DNA from: Chloroflexota bacterium
GTDB lineage: Bacteria; Chloroflexota; Anaerolineae; Anaerolineales; UBA4823
Length of the DNA: 33,302 nt
NCBI GenBank assembly: GCA_029782365.1
Contig: JAKOUW010000255.1
Coordinates: forward strand, 1-33,302
Direction: 5' to 3'
A program made the translations under genes and the position numbers. Positions 23,852 through 33,102 of this stretch are shown here, piece after piece; positions within the stretch are counted from its first letter, which is position 1, and every line of letters starts with the position of its first letter. Below the pieces are notes generated by a model. The model ran no database searches, was not told the DNA's origin, and saw nothing but the letters and a program-made list of their open reading frames with translations.

Positions 23852-25048
23852 ATGAAATCCATCGTCCTGGCTGCCTGTGTTTTGCTGCTGGCCGCGGCAG
23901 CCTGCGGTGAGCCCGCCGCACTGCCGGCCGCAGAGACGCCTGCCCTGGCCAGCGCCACGCCTGCGCCGCGGCCGTCGGCCAGCCCCGCAGCCAGCGCCGC
24001 GCCCAGCGCCGCGCCCTCCGCCACGCCCAGCCCGAGCGCCGCGCCGAGCGCCGCGCCGAGCGCCTCCCCAACCAGCGCCCCCAGCGCTACGCCCACGCCC
24101 AGTTCCACCGCCACGCCCAACCGCACCATCTTCGACCCGGCGGCTTTCGGGGACAGCCGCACGCTGGACAGCTTTAGCATGCAGGTGAACAGCCAGGCCA
24201 GCGGCTCGGGCGCCGGGCAGTTGGAGAGCTACAGCAAAGCCTTCGAATACAACCGCTCGCCGCTCAGCCTTCACGAAAAACTGCAAGACGTCAATGGGCC
24301 GCACGAATTTTGGGTGCTGGACCCCTGGGCCTACTGGTTCTCCAGTTTCTGGTACGCCGCCCCCTTCCATCCGGCCACGGATATGGGCGAGAACACCTCC
24401 TACGCCGACCTGGACATGCGCCTGACCACCTACCTGGTGAAGGTCATCAGCGCCAAATTTGCCGGGCAAGAATCCTACCAGGGCCTGCCGGTTTACCGCT
24501 TCACCTTCGACACATCCAACCTGGCCGAAAGCCGCGCCGCCTGGAAAGTGGAAGCCGCCCAGGGCGAGGTGTTGGTCAGCGTGGACGCCAATATCCCCCT
24601 GTATTACCAGGTGACGGTGCGCGGCAGCATCCTGGCCAACGCCAGCGGCCCCAATTACCTGCCCGGCCAGGTGACGCTCACCAAGGCGCTCTCGCAGATC
24701 AACCAGCCGCTCAAAATCGCCCTGCCCGCCAATTATCCCAACCTGGCGACCGAGCCCGGCTTCCCCCTGCCGCCTGGCGTGAATCTGCAGTACCTGAACC
24801 GGGTGAACGGCGTCACCCAATACCTGTACGCCACCCAGGTCAGCGGCGCCGATTTCAGCGCCTATTACGCTGGCCTGGCCAGCGTGAACGGCTGGTCGGT
24901 GGCCAAAACCGGCCCCCTGCAGGGCAATTCCTACACCTGCAGCGTGTGCGTCATCCTGAGCAACGGCAAAGAGCAGGTGCGCGTCGTCTGGGAGTCGGAG
25001 TTCAACCGCACAGTCATCTGGGTCTTCAACCCGCCGGAGCTGTACTGA
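23852..25048 (+). CDS. Putative lipoprotein with Ala/Ser/Pro linker
   Basis: This is a 398-residue protein starting MKSIVLAACVLLLAAAACGE, with a lipoprotein-type signal ending in AAAC. A low-complexity stretch of about 65 Ala/Ser/Pro/Thr residues follows and probably acts as a flexible tether. The remaining roughly 310 residues form a globular part with no family I can name: it has alternating beta-like segments, contains the LVKVISAKFAGQESYQGLPVYRFTFD region, and ends VIWVFNPPELY. The middle resembles LolA/outer-membrane-lipoprotein-like beta folds only loosely. ATG 23852 is preferred because GGAGG lies five bases before it; a GTG at 23846 would add two residues. It is coupled to the NHL gene. 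Confidence 0.75.
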   Translation: MKSIVLAACVLLLAAAACGEPAALPAAETPALASATPAPRPSASPAASAAPSAAPSATPSPSAAPSAAPSASPTSAPSATPTPSSTATPNRTIFDPAAFGDSRTLDSFSMQVNSQASGSGAGQLESYSKAFEYNRSPLSLHEKLQDVNGPHEFWVLDPWAYWFSSFWYAAPFHPATDMGENTSYADLDMRLTTYLVKVISAKFAGQESYQGLPVYRFTFDTSNLAESRAAWKVEAAQGEVLVSVDANIPLYYQVTVRGSILANASGPNYLPGQVTLTKALSQINQPLKIALPANYPNLATEPGFPLPPGVNLQYLNRVNGVTQYLYATQVSGADFSAYYAGLASVNGWSVAKTGPLQGNSYTCSVCVILSNGKEQVRVVWESEFNRTVIWVFNPPELY

Positions 25049-25067
25049 GGGCAGGGCGGCATCTGTT

Positions 25068-25146
25068 CCCTCTCCCTTTGGGAGAGGGCCAGGGTGAGGG
25101 TCGGCGGGATAGGGTTTCCTGAGCCCTTCTGCCCCCGGTAGAAGGG
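25068..25146. terminator. Two hairpins between convergent genes
   Basis: CCCTCTCCC-TTT-GGGAGAGGG (25068-25088) and CCCTTCT pairing with AGAAGGG (25124-25146) lie between the ends of the lipoprotein gene and the convergent glycosylase gene. Neither has a clear T-run, so they could be bidirectional terminators or dispersed palindromes; the first has a near copy at 29309-29328. Confidence 0.5.
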
Positions 25147-25168
25147 CAGGGATATGAGGGCGAGCCGG

Positions 25169-25798
25169 TCAGGCAGATTCCAGGTAAGCGGCGGCCTTTT
25201 TGAGCTCCTCCACGATCTGCGCCTCCATATCCGGGCGGCTGTTCAGGTTGCGCGGGCTGGGATGCCTGGCCTGGAAGACCTGCACGCCGGGCGGCAGGGT
25301 GTCTCGGTCCAGCCCGTCTTTGGCGCTGACCCCCGCCAGCACGATGGCCTTCAAGTTGGGCAGGAGGGGCAGTAAGTCGCGCAGGCAGGCCATGCCCTCC
25401 TTCAGCTCGTCGGGGGTGGGCTTGCGCACACGCTCGCCGCTGCCCAGGTACCACGGCACCATGTTCCACAGCAGGGTGTCGGGGCGCTTCAGGCCCGATT
25501 TCTTCAGGACGCGGAAAGTGTTCTCCGCCGTCTCATCGTCGTTGTTGCGCGAGACAAAGCCGCTGCGCAGGGCCTTGGGGCCGGGCGTCTCGGCCAGAAT
25601 CAGCAGGCGCGCCTGCACACCGCCGTCGCAGGGGTCGAAATCGGGGATCTGGAACGCCTTGCCCTTCTTCTTGCGCAGGGTCTCGACATAGCGGGCCAGC
25701 GGCTCCATGTGCGGCCGGTTGAGCAGGTTGCGGCGCTCTTCGATCTCAGAGGTGTACTGCAAGCTGCGAACTCGCTCGCTGTAAGACGTGGATTTCAT
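25169..25798 (-). CDS. Uracil-DNA glycosylase superfamily protein
   Basis: This is a 209-residue protein with the two superfamily motifs. ARLLILAETPGPKALRSGF (about residues 63-81) stands in place of the GxDPGxxQA water-activating loop, and ARHPSPRNLN (about 176-185) gives the His-Pro-Ser leucine-loop motif. FVSRNNDDETAENTFRVLKK between them is also characteristic of single-domain family 4/5-like members. In this family the proteins excise uracil or other damaged bases, but some act on other substrates; the TPGP variant of motif 1 leaves exact activity open. It stands alone on the minus strand between two forward genes. Confidence 0.78.
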   Translation of the reverse strand: MKSTSYSERVRSLQYTSEIEERRNLLNRPHMEPLARYVETLRKKKGKAFQIPDFDPCDGGVQARLLILAETPGPKALRSGFVSRNNDDETAENTFRVLKKSGLKRPDTLLWNMVPWYLGSGERVRKPTPDELKEGMACLRDLLPLLPNLKAIVLAGVSAKDGLDRDTLPPGVQVFQARHPSPRNLNSRPDMEAQIVEELKKAAAYLESA

Positions 25799-25995
25799 AG
25801 CGGTGATCCTTTCAAAAGCGGATAAAGAAAGCTGTCCTGATTGTAGCAGGGAATTGTCGATTGTGCAGAAACCCTGGCTTTTCGATCAACATGAAGACCC
25901 TGGTGAAACACCGCGGGGGGGTGTAGAATCATGCCAGCGCATTCTTTCCACCCAAAAGAGAATCAAAATTAGCTTGTTCGTTGGAGGGCAGACCC

Positions 25996-28900
25996 ATGAG
26001 ACGGTTGCTGGCTTTGTTGGTCATTGTTTTCTTAACTGGAACAGCTTTGAGCGGCCAGGCACAGCCGGCCCAGCCAGCCGCGCCGCAGCGGCAGGCAGCA
26101 GAGTCGGGCTCTGCGCCCAACCTGCTGCAGTTCACCGCCGGCGGACACATCCTGGGCTTCCAGCCAGATGGCATCTACGCCGCCGCCCGGGGACACGCCC
26201 TGCATGTGACGTTTCAAAACGCCAATGCCGTCCAGCCGGCTGCTGCGGCCGGATCCAGGCCGGCAGGCGGCGAGACTGCCGGCGCCGCCCCGCTGGGCGC
26301 GGTGACCTGGATGAACCTGTGGAGCGGCATCTCGCTGACCGCCTCCGCCGTCTCGGGGGGCATCTACGAAACCACCTACACCCTGGCGCCGGGGGCGCAG
26401 GCCGCCAGCATCCGCCTGCAGTACAATGCGCCGGTGCACATCCACCCAGACGGCCAGCTCGCCATCGCCCTCGCCGACGGCGAGCTGATTGAATCGGCGC
26501 CGCTCGCCTGGCAAGAAATCGGCGGCCAGCGCCGGCCGGTGGAGGCGGCGTTCGTGGTTTCGGCCGGCTCTGGCAGGGCGCAGGTGGGCTTTGCCCTCGG
26601 CGCGCATGACCCGGCCTTCGCCGTCATCATCGACCCGCGCCTGGTGTGGGATTCCCCCATGGCCTCGGGGAGCAGTTCCACCGCCGACTTCTCCAAGTCC
26701 ATCGCCCTGGATGCCAGCGGCAGCCTGTACCTGGCGGGTTACAGCTACAAACCCTGGAGCATCGCCGGCGCGCCCACCCGCCGGGCGTTCACCCAACCCA
26801 CGAGCGGCTACGGCATCGATTTGTATGTCGTCAAGCTCAACGCCAGCGGGGCGGCGCAGTGGATGACGTTCCTGGGCGGCGCGGATGATGATTATTTTGG
26901 CGGCCTCACCCTGGACGGCCTGGGGAACGTGTACGTGGCAGGCGCCAGCTACGCCGCTTGGGGCAGCCCGGTCCAGGCCTTTCATTCTGGCCCGGACGCC
27001 TTCGTCGCCCGCTTGAACTCCGACGGCACGCTGAGCGCCAATACCTTCGTGGGCGGCATGAACATCGATTACGGCATTGCCCTGGCCTTTGGCAACGGGG
27101 GCCTGTACCTGGGCGGCTCCAGCCAGGACACCTGGGGCTCGCCGGTGCGCCCATTCACTTCGAACGGCGTCAACCCGGATACCTTTGTCGCCCAACTGAA
27201 CCCGGCCAGCCTGGCAGTCAACTGGAACACCTTCCTGGGGGGGACGGGCAATGATATGCTCAGCGGGCTGGTGGTGGATGCGGCCGGCAACGCCGCCCTG
27301 ACCGGCACCAGCGACGCCACCTGGGGCGCTCCCAAGCGGGCCTTCACGGCCTCGGATGGTTTTGCGGCGCGGCTGGACGGCGGCGGGCACCTGCTGTGGA
27401 ACACCTTCCTGGGCGGCGCGGGCAGCGACGGCGGCGTGGGCATCGCCCTGGACAGCCAGAGCGGCTCCCTGTTTATCACCGGTTACAGCGGCCAGGCCTG
27501 GAGCTTCGCCAGCCTTGCCAACCCGGTCAATGCCTATTCCGGCAGCAATGAAACCTTTGTGGTCAGCCTGAACTACAGCGGCGACCCGCAGTGGTACACC
27601 TTCCTGGGCAGCGCAGGCGGCTGGGATACCGGCTTCGCGGTGACCGTCTCGAACGGGCTGGTTTTCCTCACCGGCTACGGCAACGCCTCGTGGGGCAGCC
27701 CGCTGCACGCCTTCACCAGCGGTTACGACTGCGTGGTGGCCGCCCTGGATAAAATGACCGGCGCCCTGCAGTGGAACACCTTCTACGGCGGGGAGGCGTT
27801 CGACCAGGGTTCCGCCATTGCCGTGGACGGCAGTAATCCCGCCAACCTGGCTGTGTACGTTTTCGGCGACACCGGCTCCAGTTGGGGCAGCCCCGTCCGG
27901 CCGTATGCCGGCGCCCAGGATGCCTTTGCCATGAAGCTCACCTCCGCCAGCACTTACGCCCTGCAGTGGAACACGTTCCTCGGCGCCGGGCAGGATGATC
28001 GCGCGCTGGCGCTGGCGGTGGACCCGGCCAGCGGGACGATTTTCGTGGCGGGGGATACGAATGACAGTTGGAACCCCTACTCCAACCGCGATTACACCTG
28101 GCTGACCGATGCCTATGTCCAGGCCTTCACCAGCGACGGTTATGCCGACTGGGTGAGCTACCTGGGCGGCAGTGGGCAAGACTTTGGCAGCAGCCTGGTT
28201 TTTGCCAATAACAAGCTGTACGCCGGCGGGCTGTCGTACGCCGCCTGGGGATCGCCGATCGTGGGCTACAACAACGGAATCGATGGTTTCGTCGCCCAGC
28301 TCGACCCGGCCAACGGCAGCCTGCTGTGGAACACCTTTATCGGCGGGAGCGGGCTGGATGCGCTCACCTGCCTGACGGCGACCAGCGGCGGGCAGGTGTA
28401 TGCCGGGGGGTACAGCAGCGCCGCCTGGGGCGCGCCATCCGTGCCTTACACGGGGGGCTATGATGGCTTTGTGACCCTGATCAACGCCGACGGCTCGCGC
28501 ATGTGGAACACCTTCTTGGGCGGCGGCGGCAGTGATTTTATCAATGATGTCAATATCCACGGCAGTTATCTCTACGCGGTGGGCAGCAGCGATGCGTCGT
28601 GGGGCAGCCCGATCATCGAGCCGTACAGCGGCAGCGGCGTCGACGCCGTGGTGGTGCGCATCGATCCCAGCACCGGCCTGTACGGCCTGAGCGGCTGGGT
28701 GTCTTTCCTGGGCGGCGCGGGCAGCGATTACGCCAATGCCGTCGTCGCCAATGCCTTCAGTTTCATCTATGTCGGCGGGCAGAGCAGCGCCGCCTGGGGC
28801 ACGCCGCGCCGCGCCTACACCGCCGGCATGGATGGCTTCGTGGCGTACCTGTCCAACAGCGGCAGTCTGCAGTGGAACACCTTCTTGGGCGGGGCGGGCG

Positions 28901-29265
28901 CGGATGCGGTCACCGGCGTGACGCTCGACTCGGGAGGCACCCTCTACGTCACCGGCACGAGCGACGCCTCTTGGGGCGCGCCGCTGATGGCTTACCACGC
29001 GGCCAGCGATATCTTTGTCTCACGCCTGACCTTCGATGGCTACCTGGTGTGGAACGTGTTCCTGGGCGGCCCGGGGGCAGATGTGTCCAAGCGCATTGCG
29101 GCCAACGGCATCCAGTCCAACGGCAGTGAGCGCATCTACACCGCCAGCACGACCGACCAGCCCTGGTCGACCGGCCATTATTCCTGGTGGAAGAACGGCT
29201 CGGACGGCGTGCTGGCCAGCCTCGACCCGCGCTTCGTGGTGTATGCCCCGCACATTGCGAAATAG
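25996..29265 (+). CDS. Exported SBBP-repeat beta-propeller protein
   Basis: This is a 1089-residue protein with signal peptide MRRLLALLVIVFLTGTALSG. Residues up to about 220 form a non-repetitive N-terminal domain of the kind that precedes SBBP repeats (ending AVIIDPRLVWDSP). It is followed by about 15 repeats of the pattern 'LQWNTFLGG.G.D...G.A.D..G.LYVTG.S.A.WG.P..AF..G.DGFVA.L' (SBBP, PF06739-like), predicted to form one or more beta-propellers. It ends VVYAPHIAK. ATG 25996 is chosen because GGAGG lies at 25983-25987; a TTG at 25981 would extend it by five residues. Ligand and role are unknown. It is preceded by a possible -10 box TAGAAT at 25924. Confidence 0.87.
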   Translation: MRRLLALLVIVFLTGTALSGQAQPAQPAAPQRQAAESGSAPNLLQFTAGGHILGFQPDGIYAAARGHALHVTFQNANAVQPAAAAGSRPAGGETAGAAPLGAVTWMNLWSGISLTASAVSGGIYETTYTLAPGAQAASIRLQYNAPVHIHPDGQLAIALADGELIESAPLAWQEIGGQRRPVEAAFVVSAGSGRAQVGFALGAHDPAFAVIIDPRLVWDSPMASGSSSTADFSKSIALDASGSLYLAGYSYKPWSIAGAPTRRAFTQPTSGYGIDLYVVKLNASGAAQWMTFLGGADDDYFGGLTLDGLGNVYVAGASYAAWGSPVQAFHSGPDAFVARLNSDGTLSANTFVGGMNIDYGIALAFGNGGLYLGGSSQDTWGSPVRPFTSNGVNPDTFVAQLNPASLAVNWNTFLGGTGNDMLSGLVVDAAGNAALTGTSDATWGAPKRAFTASDGFAARLDGGGHLLWNTFLGGAGSDGGVGIALDSQSGSLFITGYSGQAWSFASLANPVNAYSGSNETFVVSLNYSGDPQWYTFLGSAGGWDTGFAVTVSNGLVFLTGYGNASWGSPLHAFTSGYDCVVAALDKMTGALQWNTFYGGEAFDQGSAIAVDGSNPANLAVYVFGDTGSSWGSPVRPYAGAQDAFAMKLTSASTYALQWNTFLGAGQDDRALALAVDPASGTIFVAGDTNDSWNPYSNRDYTWLTDAYVQAFTSDGYADWVSYLGGSGQDFGSSLVFANNKLYAGGLSYAAWGSPIVGYNNGIDGFVAQLDPANGSLLWNTFIGGSGLDALTCLTATSGGQVYAGGYSSAAWGAPSVPYTGGYDGFVTLINADGSRMWNTFLGGGGSDFINDVNIHGSYLYAVGSSDASWGSPIIEPYSGSGVDAVVVRIDPSTGLYGLSGWVSFLGGAGSDYANAVVANAFSFIYVGGQSSAAWGTPRRAYTAGMDGFVAYLSNSGSLQWNTFLGGAGADAVTGVTLDSGGTLYVTGTSDASWGAPLMAYHAASDIFVSRLTFDGYLVWNVFLGGPGADVSKRIAANGIQSNGSERIYTASTTDQPWSTGHYSWWKNGSDGVLASLDPRFVVYAPHIAK

Positions 29266-29290
29266 GCGGGGAGGAACAGCGCCCTCACCC

Positions 29291-29328
29291 GGCGGCCTGC
29301 GGCCGCCGCCCTCTCCCGGGGGAGAGGG
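29291..29328. terminator. Double GC-rich hairpin after the SBBP gene
   Basis: GGCGGCC-TGC-GGCCGCC (29291-29307) and CCCTCTCCC-GG-GGGAGAGGG (29309-29328) follow the SBBP stop. The second is a near copy of the palindrome at 25068-25088. There is no T-run; it may be a terminator or a dispersed repeat element. Confidence 0.45.
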
Positions 29329-29341
29329 GTGAAGAGGCTGG

Positions 29342-29645
29342 CTGCCCTGCGCCGCGGGCGGTATTGCATGGGCGCAGGGGGGACCGAGGCGAACCAGGCC
29401 TGGGGGCTTACCCCTGCGCCTCAACGGAACAATGGCGCCCTGCGCCCTCCGCCGGGGGGGTATGGCTTGGGCGCAGGGGGGATGGAGGCGAACCAGGCAT
29501 GGGGGCTTTCCCCTGCGCCCCTACGGAACGATGGCGCCCTGCGCCCTGCGCCGGGGGGGTATGGCTTGGGCGCAGGGGGGACCGAGGCGAACGAGGCATG
29601 GAGGCTTTCCCCTGCGCCCCTGCGGAACAATGGCGCCCTGCACCG
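29342..29645. repeat. Tandem repeat, three copies of about 99 bp and a partial fourth
   Basis: Units starting at about 29342, 29435, 29534 and 29633 share GCGCCCTGCGCC, a G-run, GGTATGGCTTGGGCGCAGGG, GAGGCGAACCAGGCATGG and CCCCTGCGCC. The period is 99 bases (93 for the first). Both strands contain open frames simply because the repeat has few stops; none has a ribosome binding site or family match, so I regard it as non-coding. Confidence 0.8.
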
Positions 29646-29841
29646 CGGCGCGGTTTAATGATTCTTTTATGGCAATCGGAGAGGAAATTTGTTATCACAA
29701 TCGCATATAGATGAAAGAACCGACTTCCGAGCGATCCCTGTTTATCAAAACATCCAATACGACCGCAAATTTTAACCAGACCCCCAAAGCCAAAGAATAG
29801 CAGCAGATCTCGACTCCATCAATCGTGTTTGCTCCGGATAG
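29646..29841. other. AT-rich intergenic region before the chemoreceptor gene
   Basis: It contains no supported gene. The composition shifts from GC-rich tandem repeats to AT-rich sequence, as expected for a promoter region, but no convincing -35/-10 pair stands out. Confidence 0.4.
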
Positions 29842-31992
29842 ATGAGGACGTATATGAGAGCAATCAATGACTTCAAGATTAGTCTGAAACTGATTTCACT
29901 GATCGTCATCTTCGTCATCGGTTTCATCCTGTTTGGGGTTTTCACATACAACGGGTTGAACACAGTCAAGGTGAACGGGCCGATCTATGCCCAAATTGTG
30001 CAGGGGAAAGACCTGGTCGCAGACATCCTGCCGCCGCCTGAGTACATCATCGAATCTTACCTGAACTGCCTGCAGATGGTCGATGCGCTGGACGCCAAAG
30101 CCGACGCCGCCGCAGTGGAAGCGCTGATCGCCAAGGCCAATGCCTTGCGCCAGGATTACGAAACCCGCCATGCCTTCTGGGAGAAGGCTCTGCCGGAGGG
30201 CAACCTCAAGCGGCTCATGCTGGAAACCTCTTACCGCCCCGCTCAAGAGTTCTACCAGGCGCGGGACAGCGAGTTCATCCCGGCGGTCCGCGCTGGCGAC
30301 CTGGCCAAAGCTCGCCAGATTCTGCGGGAGAGCCTCACGCCGAAGTATCTTGAGCATCGCGATGCGATCGACCAGGCCGTGGTGGCCGCCAACGCGGCCA
30401 ACCAGGCCAATGAGCAGTCGGCTGTCGAGGCCATCTCGCAGACGACGATCACGTTGGTGCTGGTGGGCATCGGAAGCCTGCTGGCGACGCTTTTCTTTGG
30501 CTTTGTCATCATGCGCAGTATCACGCTGCCGTTGATACTCCTGGTCAAGATCGCCAAGGCGCTGGCGGTGGGCGATTTGGTGCGGGAGATGAGCGCCAAA
30601 GAAAAGGACGCGCTGCGCCTGCGCAAGGATGAAATCGGAGACCTGGGAAAGGCGTTTGACGGCGTCGTACAGTACCTGCAAGAAACCGGGGACGCGGCGG
30701 CCGTCATCGCCAACAACGACCTGACCATCAGCATCCAACCGAAGAGCGACAAAGACGAACTGCGGTCAGCATTTTCGCGCATGATTCTTGCGCTGCGCGC
30801 CTCGTTGGGCGAAGTGACCGAAAATGCCAACCAACTGGGGGCGCACTCCGCGCAGCTCGCCACAGCCGCCGACCAGGCAGGGCGGGCCACCACTCAAATC
30901 GCGGCCACCATCCAGCAGATCGCCAAGGGCATCACGCAGGAAACCGAAGGGGTGACACGCACCTCCGGCTCCATCGACCAGATGTCGCGCGCCATCGACG
31001 GGGTCGCCAGGGGTGCCCAGGAGCAGGTTGAGGCCGTCCAGCGGGCATCCAGTTTAAGCGCTCAGATCAACGACGGCGTTGAGCAGGTGGCGCAGAACGC
31101 CCAGGCGGTGACCCAGGAAGCGGGCAAAGCGGCGGCGGCCGCGCAAGGCGGGGTGGACAAGGTCAGGCTGACCTTGAAGGGCATGGAAGAGATTCGCGCC
31201 AAGGTGGGGGTCTCATCCGAGAAAGTCGCTGAGATGGGGAGGCATTCCGAAAAGATCACCCTGATTGTGGAAACGATTGAAGACATTGCCTCGCAAACCA
31301 ACCTGCTGGCCTTGAACGCCGCCATCGAAGCGGCGCGGGCTGGCGAACACGGCAAAGGTTTCGCGGTGGTGGCGGATGAAGTGCGCAAGCTGGCGGAAAG
31401 GTCGAGCAATTCAACCAAAGAAATCGGGGGGTTGATCCGGGGCATTCAAAACACCGTCCGAGAGGCGGTCAAGGCGATGCAAGAGGGCATGCGCGAGGTG
31501 GAAAGCGGCGTGCTGCAAGCCAACGAGGCGGGCGAGGCTTTGGGCAGCATATTGCATTCGATCGAAACGGTGTTCGAACAGGCAGACGAAGCCTCGGGAG
31601 CGGCCAGGCAGATGAGCGCATACGCAAAAGAGTTGGTTGGGGCGGTCGATTCCGTCTCTTCGGTGGTGGAAGGAACCACAGCCGCCAGCGAGGAGATGAG
31701 CGCGGAATCGAGGCAGGTGACGATGGCGATGGAAAATATTGCCTCGGTGAGCGAAGAAAACAGCGCGGCCGTCGAGGAAGTCTCCGCTTCGACCGAGGAA
31801 ATGAGCGCGCAGGTGGAGGCGGTGTCTGCCTCCGCCGGCATGCTGGAAGAAATGGCGCAGACGCTGACGGATGTGGTGTCGCGCTTCCGCCTGCCAGGTT
31901 CGGCCGGCGCGCCGCAGGCTAAAAACCTTGCACTGCCGGGCAATGGTCACCACCAGTTGAATTTTGGGCAAGGCAGGTTCAAGGGCAGGTGA
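29842..31992 (+). CDS. Methyl-accepting chemotaxis protein
   Basis: This is a 716-residue transmembrane chemoreceptor that should signal to CheA/CheW. TM1 is at about 17-37 (KLISLIVIFVIGFILFGVF). A helical periplasmic sensor of about 160 residues follows (four-helix-like, with many charged residues and no recognised ligand motif). TM2 is at about 198-222, then HAMP (RSITLPLILLVKIAKALAVG onward). A long coiled-coil signalling domain follows, with the hairpin tip IEDIASQTNLLALNAAIEAA then ARAGEHGKGFAVVADEVRKL (about 476-515). No C-terminal CheR-binding pentapeptide is present. ATG 29842 is used; ATG 29854 with GAGGA five bases upstream is equally possible. No other chemotaxis genes are in the window. 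Confidence 0.92.
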   Translation: MRTYMRAINDFKISLKLISLIVIFVIGFILFGVFTYNGLNTVKVNGPIYAQIVQGKDLVADILPPPEYIIESYLNCLQMVDALDAKADAAAVEALIAKANALRQDYETRHAFWEKALPEGNLKRLMLETSYRPAQEFYQARDSEFIPAVRAGDLAKARQILRESLTPKYLEHRDAIDQAVVAANAANQANEQSAVEAISQTTITLVLVGIGSLLATLFFGFVIMRSITLPLILLVKIAKALAVGDLVREMSAKEKDALRLRKDEIGDLGKAFDGVVQYLQETGDAAAVIANNDLTISIQPKSDKDELRSAFSRMILALRASLGEVTENANQLGAHSAQLATAADQAGRATTQIAATIQQIAKGITQETEGVTRTSGSIDQMSRAIDGVARGAQEQVEAVQRASSLSAQINDGVEQVAQNAQAVTQEAGKAAAAAQGGVDKVRLTLKGMEEIRAKVGVSSEKVAEMGRHSEKITLIVETIEDIASQTNLLALNAAIEAARAGEHGKGFAVVADEVRKLAERSSNSTKEIGGLIRGIQNTVREAVKAMQEGMREVESGVLQANEAGEALGSILHSIETVFEQADEASGAARQMSAYAKELVGAVDSVSSVVEGTTAASEEMSAESRQVTMAMENIASVSEENSAAVEEVSASTEEMSAQVEAVSASAGMLEEMAQTLTDVVSRFRLPGSAGAPQAKNLALPGNGHHQLNFGQGRFKGR

Positions 31993-32072
31993 GAGTGCCA
32001 CGCTTCACACGAGGAGCGCAAAGCCAGGTCAGGGCCTCCTGCCAGCCGGTCAAATGACTTTCACGTGAGCCC

Positions 32073-32765
32073 TTAAGGATCACAGATGCCGTACACCGGA
32101 TGCCAGTTGACTTGCGATCCTTCAGCCGTCCACCAACGGCGGGCAGGATCGACCAACTTTCCCTCAGGCGTATCTGCGAGCATTCCATTGGCGGAAAGGG
32201 GATCTGGGTTCACCTGGATATCGTTTGGCAGGAAGTCTTTTCCGCTGATCTTTTGCAAGGCGAAGGCAGACGCAAAGCGAACCTCGGCGTCCGCATCCCA
32301 GAGCAGAGGGCCAACATCGCCCAGCGCACAGGAGGCTTTTTCCGTGACCGTGCTCAAAACGATCAGCGAATACAGGCGGCTTTGGGGCCTTGCGTCGTGC
32401 AGGTTATCCATCAGAATGGGAATGGTCGTGGCGGTGATGTCCGGGCCGAAGGCGATGAGCGTCCGGGCGGCCAGGATCGCCTCGGGGCGGGGGAAAGAGA
32501 TGGCATGGGCGATATGCGAAGCGGCGTCAACCGCCCGGGGACCCATTGCGGAGAGCTGTTCCAAAGCGTCTGCGAACTGGGCGTAGGCGGCCGACTGCGG
32601 ATCATATTGGGGCAACGCCGGGTCAGAAACGTAGAGAATATCGATCAGATGATCCACACGGCGTGGGTCAATCGGAGGTGCGGTGGGAGATGATGGAATG
32701 GGCTGGGCGGCGCAGGCAGCCAGGAGCAGAAAAATTGGAAGAAGGAACAGAAATTTTGCAGACAT
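32073..32765 (-). CDS. Putative lipoprotein with HEAT-like repeats
   Basis: This is a 230-residue protein with a lipoprotein signal FLFLLPIFLLLAACAAQ (Cys at about 18) and a short Pro/Ser linker. Helical repeats follow, of the type AVDAASHIAHAISFPRPEAI, LAARTLIAFGPDITATTIPIL and VGPLLWDADAEVRFASAFAL, consistent with HEAT-like repeats. The C-terminus (PARRWWTAEGSQVNWHPVYG) is not recognised. It is convergent with the chemoreceptor gene and diverges from array 3. No function can be assigned. Confidence 0.7.
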   Translation of the reverse strand: MSAKFLFLLPIFLLLAACAAQPIPSSPTAPPIDPRRVDHLIDILYVSDPALPQYDPQSAAYAQFADALEQLSAMGPRAVDAASHIAHAISFPRPEAILAARTLIAFGPDITATTIPILMDNLHDARPQSRLYSLIVLSTVTEKASCALGDVGPLLWDADAEVRFASAFALQKISGKDFLPNDIQVNPDPLSANGMLADTPEGKLVDPARRWWTAEGSQVNWHPVYGICDP

Positions 32766-32824
32766 TGAGGATTGTGAGGAATATTATACTCATTTCTCGG
32801 CCTTGCTAAGGATGTGATTGGAGT

Positions 32825-33102
32825 GCTTCAATCCACGCCCCCCGCATGGGGAGCGACTTCAGCGACCACCGCAACGGACGCGCCTGGTGCTTGTTTCAAT
32901 CCACGCCCCCCGCATGGGGAGCGACAGGCCCGACCATGCCCAACAAAATGGGCGAGTGGTTTCAATCCACGCCCCCCGCATGGGGAGCGACCCAGTATTT
33001 GTGTGTACCACTCATAAGCACTCTGTTTCAATCCACGCCCCCCGCATGGGGAGCGACGAGGTGATAAATGCCCGACAAATATACGACTATCGTTTCAATC
33101 CA
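32825..33102 (-). CRISPR. CRISPR array 3: type I-C-like repeats, cut by an IS
   Basis: Four 33-bp repeats (32825, 32893, 32959, 33025) read GTTTCAATCCACGCC then CCCCGCATGGGGAGCGAC on the + strand. A fifth at 33092 is cut after its first 11 bases (GTTTCAATCCA) by an insertion sequence. Spacers are 33-35 bp. On the minus strand the repeat begins GTCGCTCCCC and ends GTGGATTGAAAC, the orientation usual for type I-C, so transcription should run leftward from a leader beyond the IS. The copy at 32825 has a base change (GCTTC), as expected for the trailer end. No type I cas genes are in the window. Confidence 0.93.

Noticed and set aside
20514..24820. Long minus-strand open frames (up to 545 codons) opposite the NHL and lipoprotein genes
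   Set aside because: They are antisense shadows of GC-rich repeats, with Gln/Val/Gly/His-rich composition and no domain; the + strand has signal peptides, NHL repeats and ribosome binding sites.
26032..28998. A 988-codon minus-strand frame opposite the SBBP gene
   Set aside because: It is a shadow of the repetitive + strand gene; no start signal and no recognised domain.
29187..29714. Open frames over the 99-bp tandem repeat on both strands
   Set aside because: Openness follows from the stop-poor, three-divisible repeat; no ribosome binding site or family resemblance.
32766..32824. Short AT-rich stretch with TATACT (32785-32790) as a leader for array 3
   Set aside because: It is only about 60 bases long, the adjacent repeat is the degenerate copy, and type I-C repeats in this orientation should be transcribed from the other side.
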